From Mesorhizobium sp. (GTDB lineage: Bacteria; Pseudomonadota; Alphaproteobacteria; Rhizobiales; Rhizobiaceae): a stretch of DNA of 64,000 bases. The stretch's first letter is position 1; each line of letters starts with the position of its first letter. Both the position numbers and the translations under genes were made by a program. Positions 53,958-61,339 of the stretch are shown here, piece after piece. The notes under the pieces were generated by a model. The model had not been told where the DNA came from. It worked only from the letters and a program-made list of their open reading frames with translations, and did no database searches. The stretch spans positions 62,001-126,000 of the forward strand of contig SAJS01000005.1 of assembly GCA_004017535.1 (NCBI GenBank), read 5' to 3'.

Positions 53958-54949
53958 GCGAAGGCCGGCAGGAAGCCTATTGGCAGGCGGTAGCGCTGTC
54001 CGCCGATATCGGCCGGCGGCCGAAGCGAATCCTGTTCGACGGCGGCCCCGTGGTGCTGTTCCGCTCGGCGCAGGGCATTGCTGCGCTGTTCGACCGCTGC
54101 CCGCACCGGCTGGTCGAGCTGTCGACCGGAAAGGTGGTCGGCGGCGAGATCGAATGCCCCTATCACGGCTGGCGTTATGACAGCGAGGGACGCTGCACGG
54201 CGATCCCCGGCCATGTCGGCGCCATGCCGCATTACCGGGTCCGCCGCTACGCGGCGATCGAGCGCGACGGGGTGGTCTTCATCTCGTCCGGCACGCCCAA
54301 GGGCGAGCCTTACCTGCATTGCATGCAAGGCAAGGATATCATCCTGCGGCGGGTGCGCTCGTCGACCCAGTCGACGGTGATCGATGCGGCGGAAAACATC
54401 CTCGACGCCACCCATACCCATTTCACCCATAAGGGCCTGCTGCGCGGCCTCACCTCGAAACGCCATTTGGTGCGGGTCGAGGTGACGGGCGGCGAGGGCT
54501 GGGTCGAGGCGAGCTACACCGGCGAGGAACGCCAGCAGGGCCTGATCAGCCGGCTGCTGGAAGGCGAGCGCGCCAAGACCATTGGCCGCTTCCGCCATCC
54601 CGGCATCGCCGAGCTCGAATATTGGGGCAAGGACGGGCTGGTGCTGGCCACCACATTCCATCTGCGCCAGGCCGACGAGCGCACCGTCGAGGGCGTCGGC
54701 TGGCTGATCGGTCGGCGCCAGGGCCTGCTCGGCGAGCTGAAGGCGCTTGCCTTCAAGCCATTGTTCAATGTCGCGCTTCAGCAAGACCGCCGGGTGCTGA
54801 AATCGGCGAGCAGCAATGCCCGCTTCGCGCCGCAGGCCGTGCCGGTCATCGGCCCGCTCGACTTCCTGCGCCGCGACATCGCGGCGATTATGGAGGGGAG
54901 GACGCCGCCGGCGGCGAGCGGGCCGAAAGTGCATGAGATCGAGCTGTGA
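53954..54949 (+). CDS. Rieske-type non-haem iron oxygenase
   Basis: A 331-residue Rieske oxygenase alpha subunit. The 2Fe-2S cluster ligands are Cys49-x-His51 and Cys68-x2-His71 (CPH ... CPYHGW). The mononuclear iron site is Asn148/Asp151/His154/His159 (ENILDATHTHFTH). Such enzymes hydroxylate, demethylate or oxidise amines. No ferredoxin or reductase partner is in the window. GTG start overlaps the previous stop as GTGA, and GGAGG precedes it (53941-53945). Last plus-strand gene of the cluster. Confidence 0.9.
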   Translation: MSEGRQEAYWQAVALSADIGRRPKRILFDGGPVVLFRSAQGIAALFDRCPHRLVELSTGKVVGGEIECPYHGWRYDSEGRCTAIPGHVGAMPHYRVRRYAAIERDGVVFISSGTPKGEPYLHCMQGKDIILRRVRSSTQSTVIDAAENILDATHTHFTHKGLLRGLTSKRHLVRVEVTGGEGWVEASYTGEERQQGLISRLLEGERAKTIGRFRHPGIAELEYWGKDGLVLATTFHLRQADERTVEGVGWLIGRRQGLLGELKALAFKPLFNVALQQDRRVLKSASSNARFAPQAVPVIGPLDFLRRDIAAIMEGRTPPAASGPKVHEIEL

Positions 54950-54989
54950 TTGTTTGCCGCCGAAGAAGGGTAGGTCGCGTTCCTTCGCG

Positions 54990-55157
54990 CCCCCCTCTGG
55001 CCTGCCGGCCATCTCCCCCACGAGGGGGGAGATTGGCTGTCGCACCGGCTTTCGCCGATCGCCTGCGTGGCAGAAGGAGCGAGGCGCACGAGCTGCTGAT
55101 CTCCCCCCAAGTGGGGGAGATGTCGGGCAGGACAGAGGGGGTGCTGTCCCGCCGACC
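54990..55157. repeat. inverted pair of ATCTCCCCC palindromic repeats
   Basis: Arms about 54990-55032 and 55098-55157 in opposite orientation, with ATCTCCCCCA/GGGGGAGAT stems. They sit between the convergent Rieske and ATP-grasp genes and could end both transcripts. Confidence 0.8.
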
Positions 55158-56318
55158 TCACTCATCTGGCCCGTTCCACTCGATATCCCGCGTCGACGCC
55201 GCCTGCAGGCTGATCCGCTCACGCCACGCCATCCCGGCGATCTCCGCCAGCGCCGGCCATTGCGCCCTGACCGGGGCTGAATCGCCCGGCCAATCAAGCA
55301 GTTCCTGGCCTTCGCGCATCGCCTTGCGGAAACGGGCGAGCCCGCCTGAACGAAGCGCCACCGGCAATCCATAGATCCACATCGCGAGCCGCACTGTTTG
55401 CGGCGCAGTGACGTCCGGCCTGACTTCCGGACCGTCGCCAAGCACAGCAGCGGCAAACCGCGCCGGATCGCGGAAGAAATGCAGGCCGCTGACCGCCCGC
55501 GGATTGCATTCCAGCGGCAGCACGCGGCCATTGGGCTCACGCATCAGGTCGAAGGAGATCTGCCCGGTCCATGCGGTTCCGGCGACGATGCGCTCGACCA
55601 GCGCCCGCGCCGCCTCGTCCTCGACCCGCTCGAAGAAGATGCCGGCCCCCCTGCCGGCGCGATAGGGTGAGCGATAGAGCGCCAGCGCCTTGAGCCTGCC
55701 TTCGTGCGCCACCGCATAGGCGCTGATCTCCTCGCCATCGACGAAACGCTGCGCCACCCAGGGCATGGCGGGCGAGGGCGCGATCACATCGAGGAAATCC
55801 GGTGTCGGCCGCAGCAGGACATGGCTGGCGAAGCGCGACCAGACCGGCTTGAACACCAGGTCGCGCGAGTGGCCGCGCACCGACTCCAGACCTTCGCGGG
55901 AATTGAGAAGCGTCGTCTCCGGCACCGCCAGGCCGAGCTGTTCGGCAAGCCGGATGAAGCTGTGCTTGTTGTGGACCTGCGCCAGCAACCTGATGTCGGG
56001 GGCGAACAATTTTGCCGGCATGGTCCTGTCGGCCCATGCCAGCGTAAGGTGAAAGACCTCCTCGCAGGTCGGGATGACCAGCTCGACGTTTTCAGCTCTT
56101 GTCAGCGCTTCCACTGCATCCGCATAGGCTTGCGGTTCGAAGCGCGGCGGCGGCAGGCGGTGATAGCGCGCGCAGGCCTTGCTCGCCGCCGCGATCGGTC
56201 GCGCCGGCGTGTCGGCCAGGATCACCCTGCGCCCGGCGCCGTGGACAAGGCGCGCCAGATGCAGCGCCACCGGCGCGCGCGCGCCAGTTATCAGGATCGT
56301 TTCGTCAGCCCCCGGCAT
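55158..56318 (-). CDS. ATP-grasp-domain protein
   Basis: A 386-residue ATP-grasp ligase: an N-terminal Rossmann-like pre-ATP-grasp domain (ILITGARAPVALHLARLVH) and a central/C-terminal ATP-grasp domain. Mg-binding Glu and Asn lie in LPLECNPRAVSGLHFF; DLVFKPVWSRFA carries the ATP-binding lysine. Enzymes of this fold join a carboxylate to an amine or thiol. It faces the Rieske gene across the repeats, so it is probably part of the same pathway under separate control. A carboxyphosphate-type role, not ribosomal, is likely. Confidence 0.85.
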   Translation of the reverse strand: MPGADETILITGARAPVALHLARLVHGAGRRVILADTPARPIAAASKACARYHRLPPPRFEPQAYADAVEALTRAENVELVIPTCEEVFHLTLAWADRTMPAKLFAPDIRLLAQVHNKHSFIRLAEQLGLAVPETTLLNSREGLESVRGHSRDLVFKPVWSRFASHVLLRPTPDFLDVIAPSPAMPWVAQRFVDGEEISAYAVAHEGRLKALALYRSPYRAGRGAGIFFERVEDEAARALVERIVAGTAWTGQISFDLMREPNGRVLPLECNPRAVSGLHFFRDPARFAAAVLGDGPEVRPDVTAPQTVRLAMWIYGLPVALRSGGLARFRKAMREGQELLDWPGDSAPVRAQWPALAEIAGMAWRERISLQAASTRDIEWNGPDE

Positions 56319-56408
56319 CGGTCACGCGGTCGTTTCAGCCGCGACGACCGTTGCGCGAAATAGCCGTGCTTGGCAATCGCGCTACTTCACATCGAGCTGC
56401 GTCCGTGA

Positions 56409-56909
56409 CTACAGCTTCGCCTTGAAGCGTTTCACCTTCTTGCTGGCGTAGTCGCCATTGCGCAGGTCCGATTTGCCGTGGCGGTCCCTGAACTCGTACC
56501 AGTCTCCGCTTGGAGATTTGCGCTGGTAGATCACCTTGCCGGCCTGGCGATGCTCGAAGCAGCTCAAGGAGGTCTTGGCGCCCCATGAACCGCGCCAGGT
56601 AGCCCGGAAACACAGTTTGCCGCTGCCGGGCATGAACCAGATACCCTCGCCGTAGCTCGGCTTGTCCTCAGTAGACCAGGCAGTAAACTGCCGCTTCGGC
56701 ACTGCAAAAAACGCGACTCCATGGTTGCCCCAGCGCCATGAACGGTTCTTATAGAGCTGATAGATGCCTTCGTCGGAGACGGCGGTGGCCTTCGCCGCCC
56801 TGTCGCCGACCCTGTTCGAGGCCTTGGCCATTGCGGCATCCTGCAGGCCGATAACAAAAACGGAGCAGGCGAGCGCCGCTCCGACTAACTTCCCCACTGC
56901 GCTTTTCAC
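56409..56909 (-). CDS. DUF995-family exported protein
   Basis: A 166-residue protein with an N-terminal signal peptide (LVGAALACSVFVIGLQDAAMA) and a DUF995 domain: IYQLYKNRSWRWGNHGVAFF, KPSYGEGIWFMPGSGKLCFRATW and LSCFEHRQAGKVIYQRK. Two cysteines (CFRATW, SCFEH) probably form a disulfide in the periplasm. The family is widespread in Rhizobiales with unknown function, often near surface-polysaccharide genes, as here. It precedes the GH26-like gene on the same strand but is separated by 128 nt. Confidence 0.83.
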   Translation of the reverse strand: MKSAVGKLVGAALACSVFVIGLQDAAMAKASNRVGDRAAKATAVSDEGIYQLYKNRSWRWGNHGVAFFAVPKRQFTAWSTEDKPSYGEGIWFMPGSGKLCFRATWRGSWGAKTSLSCFEHRQAGKVIYQRKSPSGDWYEFRDRHGKSDLRNGDYASKKVKRFKAKL

Positions 56910-57037
56910 GATTTTACTCCGCCGACCGATTTACGCGCACGCTTCACCCGCCGCCGAGCGAGCTCGGTGGCAACCCCACTTTAGAACCTTTAGCGAAGCC
57001 CGTCCCGGTCTGGCCGGGACGAGCATGATCACGTCTC

Positions 57038-57949
57038 TTATGGCAAGACGTGCTGGGTCACCCGCCAGTCGGGCAGGCCATAGCCGCCCAGCCACGGCCA
57101 GACTTCCTTCTGGTTGAAGTAGACGACCGAGGTAAGAGCCGGAAACTCCGCATAGGATTTGCGGGAATCATCCGCCCATTTCGAGACATAGTCCTGCTTG
57201 CCGACATAGCCGAGTTCAGCCACGACGACCGGCTTGTTGAATTTCGCGACACGGTCATAGCCTGGCTTCAGCGCCTCTTCGAAGGTCCGGTCGCGGCCGA
57301 CCTCGTCATTGTCCTTCTTCTGCAGGCCGAACACCGACAGGCCGATCACGTCGACATAGTTGTCGCCGGGATAGTATTTTTCCAGGCCTTCGACGCCCTT
57401 GGGCGACCACATGTATTTTGCCGCCGGCGCGGCCTTGCGGCAGACGTCCACCTCGCGCTTGTAGGCGGCGATCCAGTCCTTCGGCGCCCAGTTGGCCCAG
57501 GTGAAGCGGCCATTGGTGTCTTCCATTTCCTGCGCCCAGCGGATGGTGACCGGGCTCTTCATCTGCCCGACGAGGTTGCAGATCGCCTGCATGTTGGCGT
57601 CGTACTTGCCACTCAATATGCCGTTCTTCAGCTCGGGCGGCGTGATGCGCCAGTCCTTCGACCATGTCCAAGGCTCGATGGTGATCAACAGCGAGCGGCC
57701 GCGTTCCAGCGCATAGGCGTCCGCCAGCGGCAGTGTCGACAGGTCGACGTCTTCCCAAGGTAGGAACAGTTCCTCGATGCTGGCCGACTTGTCGTTGCTG
57801 AAATCGCCATAAGGATCGTAGGAGCCGAATGCCGACGCGGCCGAGCTCGTCTTGATCGGATCCGTTCCCGTCTGCGATCCCGCCGACACTGGCAAGGCCA
57901 CGCCGATCATAAGCGCCGACGCAAGCGCTGTTGCTGTGGAGAATTTCAT
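57038..57949 (-). CDS. secreted GH26-like glycoside hydrolase
   Basis: A 303-residue exported protein with a signal peptide (ATALASALMIGVALPVSA) and a (beta/alpha)8-type glycosidase domain. Probable acid/base Glu lies in IRWAQEMED and nucleophile Glu in VVVAELGY, in the spacing of family GH26 (beta-mannanases and lichenases). ALERGRSLLITIEPWTW is the conserved early block. ATG 57949 (MKFSTATAL) is chosen. It is divergent from the GT2 synthase gene, suggesting it trims or releases the glycan that this enzyme makes. Confidence 0.78.
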   Translation of the reverse strand: MKFSTATALASALMIGVALPVSAGSQTGTDPIKTSSAASAFGSYDPYGDFSNDKSASIEELFLPWEDVDLSTLPLADAYALERGRSLLITIEPWTWSKDWRITPPELKNGILSGKYDANMQAICNLVGQMKSPVTIRWAQEMEDTNGRFTWANWAPKDWIAAYKREVDVCRKAAPAAKYMWSPKGVEGLEKYYPGDNYVDVIGLSVFGLQKKDNDEVGRDRTFEEALKPGYDRVAKFNKPVVVAELGYVGKQDYVSKWADDSRKSYAEFPALTSVVYFNQKEVWPWLGGYGLPDWRVTQHVLP

Positions 57950-58497
57950 GCCCGCCTCCATGGGCTTCAGTGTCCTGCCGGACCTTTGAAGCTTGCCACA
58001 ACGCGCCGACTGAAGCCGGCGCGCAAACCCAAATATCGGTTTGCCAACGTGAAATGCGGGTTTTCTGAGCGACTGGAGCTGGCACGTTGAACGCTGTGCC
58101 GTCCGTTATTGTGGTCTCTCCAGCCTTTATGGCTGGACCTTGAGACGAGGTCGCCGCGATACTCACAAATTCGCGTCAACATTACGATATTAACCCTCTC
58201 TTATATAAGAGCCTATGCTCGGCGAGAGTCAAGTGCAATTAACCGTTACTTAACCTTATTGCCACCGACATGGTTAACCGGGAGGATGGCCCGCGCTGGC
58301 CCCGGGCACTCACACCAGCCGGCATTGCGTCCGCGCCCCGACCGGTGAAGGTCGCGGAGCCGTGGCTGGTTAACCAGTTCCCAACAAGTATGGTTAACGA
58401 AAGCCTAATTTTGTTGACTCTGCATTAGCTCAAGCTGATTCTGTAGTGGGATGAATGCGTTCGTCCGGCTTAGCCGGGCGGGCAGGGCTTGGGTAGT
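57950..58497. promoter_or_regulatory. AT-rich divergent promoter region with GTTAAC motifs
   Basis: No gene is seen. Motifs: a 12-bp palindrome TCTTATATAAGA (58199-58210); TTAACC at 58190; GGTTAACC at 58272-58279; CTGGTTAACCAG at 58366-58377; GGTTAAC at 58392-58398; and a TTGACT (58414-58419) possible -35 for the GT2 gene. The GT2 Shine-Dalgarno is GGCAGGGC before ATG 58498. Confidence 0.6.
58239..58253. promoter_or_regulatory. CtrA-type box TTAA-N7-TTAA
   Basis: TTAACCGTTACTTAA, the exact full consensus for the alphaproteobacterial cell-cycle regulator CtrA, in the GH26-like/GT2 intergenic region. It lies 245 nt upstream of the GT2 ATG and 290 nt upstream of the GH26-like ATG. Binding is predicted, not shown. 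Confidence 0.6.
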
Positions 58498-60378
58498 ATG
58501 GGCGTATCTGGGGATGCCGGCGTCGTCGGCGGCAAAACGACGTCAATGGGCAAGGCTGGCGAGGTTTCGACCGGCCACGGCCCCAAGGGACCTTATCTCG
58601 TGGCGGTGCTCACGCCGCCCCAGCAATTGATCTTGCGGGTTGGCCTCGCATTCTGGTTCGTCGCGCTGGCCTTCTTCTGGTCCTGGTGGCTGCGGCCCGA
58701 GCATATCGATCATGTCGGGCCCTTTGCCTTCGCTACAATCGTGCTGGCCTGGCTGACCTTGATGCCGATGTATTTCCTGCTCAACGTCCATGCCTCGAGG
58801 AAGTCGTCGAAGCTGCACACGATCCCGAAGCGCTCGCGCGTCGCCATGGTGGTCACCAAGGCGCCATCGGAGCCTTTCGTCGTGGTGCAGCGCACATTGG
58901 AAGCGATGCTGGCGCAAGACTATCCGCACGACACCTGGCTTGCCGACGAGGATCCGACCGAGGAGACGGTTCGCTGGTGCGACGCGAATGGCGTGCTGAT
59001 TTCGACCAGGCGCGGTCGCGAGGACTATCACCGCAAGACCTGGCCGCGCCGGACCCGCTGCAAGGAAGGCAATCTGGCCTTCTTTTACGACCACTACGGT
59101 TACGAGCGCTACGACTTCGTCGCCCAGATGGACGCCGATCACGTGCCGACGCCGACCTATCTGAGGGAAATCCTCTATCCCTTCGCCGATCCCGCGGTTG
59201 GCTATGTCTCGGCGCCCAGCATCTGCGACAACAATGCCGACGAAAGCTGGGCTGCTCGTGGCCGCCTGTTCCCGGAAGGCATGTTCCACGGTCCCCTGCA
59301 GTCCGGCCACACAGGCGGCGGCGCGCCGCTCTGCATCGGTTCGCACTACGCCGTCAGGACGCGGGCGTTGCGCGACGCGGGCGGCCTTGGTCCGGAACTG
59401 GCCGAGGATCATTCCACCTCGATGCTGATCAACGCCGCCGGATGGCGCGGCGTCCATGCCATCGACGCCATCGCCAATGGCGATGGCCCGCAGACCTTCG
59501 CCGATCTCGTCACCCAGGAATTCCAGTGGTCGCGCAGCCTGGTGACGATCCTGCTCGAATACACGCCGAGATATTTCGGCAAGCTGACACCGCGGCTGAA
59601 GTTCCAATTCCTGTTCTGTCAGCTCTGGTACCCGCTGTTCGCGGTCTTTGCGCTGATGATGTATGTGATGCCGATCTATGCGCTGACCACCGGGCGCAAT
59701 TTCGCCAACGTCATGTTTGCCGAATTCGTCCTCTACTATGCGCCGAATTCGGTGGCGCTGGTCGGGCTGGTGATCATGCTCAAGGCCTTCGGCCTGTCGC
59801 GGCCGATGACGGCGAAGACGCTGAGCTGGGAAGGCACGTTGTTCCTCTTCTTCGCGCGCTGGCCCTGGGTTTTGTGGGGAACGCTGTCGGCCGTGCGCGA
59901 CTGCATCACAAAATCATTCGTCGACTTCCGGGTCACGCCGAAGGGCAGCGGCCCGAAGCATCTCCTGCCCGCACGCGCCTTCGCGCCTTATATAGTGCTC
60001 GCGATTGGCGCGGCTCTGCCGGTGCTGCTGGTCAAGCATCCGTTCGACGCCACCGGCTTCTACTGGTTCGCCGCCTTCAACGCTTTCCTTTATGGCCTTC
60101 TTGTCGTGGTGATCATTGCCAGGCATGTTCGCGAGAACAGGATTTCACTGCGCGCCAACGCCGCGAAATTCGCCCTGCATGCTTCCCTTGCGCTGATCGC
60201 GCTCGGTGTCCCGCTCGCTGGTTTCTACGATCGCGGGCTCGAGGGTCTCTACGGGCTGCAGCAGGGGGCCGGCGGCCTTCGCGTCGTCCGGATCGCCTAT
60301 GTGATTTCCGGCGCCGGCATGGGCGATATCGGCTCGCGCAAGTTCTACTTCGACCCGGGCTGGGAAGCGCCGCGCTAG
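58498..60378 (+). CDS. processive GT2 glycan synthase (cellulose-synthase-like)
   Basis: A 626-residue inner-membrane beta-glycosyltransferase. Two N-terminal helices precede the GT2 domain with WLADEDP (first acidic motif), the DxD in AQMDADHVP, a TED-like AEDHST, and QEFQW in place of QxxRW (residues 340-344). About five more helices form the export channel. There is no PilZ domain, so c-di-GMP control is not built in. ATG 58498 is preferred; TTG 58489 is possible. The product is unknown: mannan, glucan or mixed-linkage chains all fit the nearby GH26-like enzyme. Confidence 0.85.
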   Translation: MGVSGDAGVVGGKTTSMGKAGEVSTGHGPKGPYLVAVLTPPQQLILRVGLAFWFVALAFFWSWWLRPEHIDHVGPFAFATIVLAWLTLMPMYFLLNVHASRKSSKLHTIPKRSRVAMVVTKAPSEPFVVVQRTLEAMLAQDYPHDTWLADEDPTEETVRWCDANGVLISTRRGREDYHRKTWPRRTRCKEGNLAFFYDHYGYERYDFVAQMDADHVPTPTYLREILYPFADPAVGYVSAPSICDNNADESWAARGRLFPEGMFHGPLQSGHTGGGAPLCIGSHYAVRTRALRDAGGLGPELAEDHSTSMLINAAGWRGVHAIDAIANGDGPQTFADLVTQEFQWSRSLVTILLEYTPRYFGKLTPRLKFQFLFCQLWYPLFAVFALMMYVMPIYALTTGRNFANVMFAEFVLYYAPNSVALVGLVIMLKAFGLSRPMTAKTLSWEGTLFLFFARWPWVLWGTLSAVRDCITKSFVDFRVTPKGSGPKHLLPARAFAPYIVLAIGAALPVLLVKHPFDATGFYWFAAFNAFLYGLLVVVIIARHVRENRISLRANAAKFALHASLALIALGVPLAGFYDRGLEGLYGLQQGAGGLRVVRIAYVISGAGMGDIGSRKFYFDPGWEAPR

Positions 60379-60830
60379 ATCAGGATGACGTTCGTTGAAT
60401 CGTCAGCATGATCTAACTCTTTGTTGGAGCATGATCTTTTCCGAAAACCGGTTCCCACTTTTCGGGATCATGCTCTATAGCAATTTTTGGGAAAAGTATG
60501 AGCGCTTAGGCTCGGCGACTTGGCCATGACGTCAAAGCGAACAGGCAGAGCGGTTCGCTGTTTCCGTGAAACGGTGAACGCTCTGCGTTCCCGCGCCCGG
60601 CATGTCCCTTTCGCTGGCGCGTGCCTGTCTTCCCAAAAATCAAATTTTAATAAACATCGATCGGATGTCGTAAGACCGCGCTCATAACGTCGTTTGCGCG
60701 AATTTTAATAAGTCTCCTCTAATATTAAGCCACTATGCAAGTGGATGTGAACCGCTTGCGCAGCATGAGCGAGAGGCGAGGGGAATATATCTCCGCGCTC
60801 CATCAAGAAATACTGTGGCAGGGGATGGCA
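60379..60830. repeat. RIME-like element and AT-rich lipoprotein leader
   Basis: A 10-bp stem GAGCATGATC (60427-60436) / GATCATGCTC (60466-60475) begins a mosaic with the GCGGTTCGCTGTTTCCGTG block (to about 60590). The remainder is AT-rich and has a direct repeat AATTTTAATAA at 60643-60653 and 60701-60711 (58 bp apart). No gene is seen. Confidence 0.6.
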
Positions 60831-61235
60831 ATGATGAGATTCGCGAAAGGCGCGGTAGCGGTTGGCGGAAGATATGCCGTCGCGCTTGCCGCTGTCGCAC
60901 TGGTATCCATGGTGTCTGGCTGCCAGAGCATGGATACGATGAAAACCGGCTCGCTCAGCGTCAAGCCGGTGACAGAACAACTCGCCAAGAAGACGCGCCA
61001 CGTCAGGAACGGGCGGCTGCATGCGGTCAATCGCAAGCCTCTGACGCGGACGATCAGCGTGACGCGCGTGAGGGAAGAGGCCTATGCGGCCTTCGTGCGG
61101 CCGCAGCCTGCTCGTGTGCCGCGGCCCGTCAAGATTTCCTACAGCATGGGCAGCGTCGGTCCGCTGCTTGGCCATTCGCCCTGGATCTGCGGCCCGAGTG
61201 GCTTCGGCCAGCGCTCGGCCTGCCGGGCGCGCTAA
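60831..61235 (+). CDS. small lipoprotein with C-terminal CGPSGFGQ motif
   Basis: A 134-residue exported lipoprotein: hydrophobic N-terminus (YAVALAAVALVSMVSG) with a lipobox ending at Cys31, then a basic linker. The C-terminus WICGPSGFGQRSACRAR carries a Cys-x10-Cys pair seen at the end of several small rhizobial envelope proteins. ATG 60831 with GGCAGGGG 6 nt away is chosen over ATGs upstream. Function unknown. Strong AT bias upstream suggests separate regulation. Confidence 0.62.
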   Translation: MMRFAKGAVAVGGRYAVALAAVALVSMVSGCQSMDTMKTGSLSVKPVTEQLAKKTRHVRNGRLHAVNRKPLTRTISVTRVREEAYAAFVRPQPARVPRPVKISYSMGSVGPLLGHSPWICGPSGFGQRSACRAR

Positions 61236-61339
61236 TTTAAGCGAGCGGTTCCGTCGGGGGCACGGCCGCGGGGGCGATGGGACGGGCGTGCTGTCGGGCC
61301 GCTACCCTTGCCCTCCGGCCGTCTCGCGTTGCGCGACAA

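Noticed and set aside
60427..60475. GAGCATGATC stem as the GT2 synthase terminator
   Set aside because: It matches a dispersed RIME-like module and lacks an adjacent T-run, so a terminator role is not supported.
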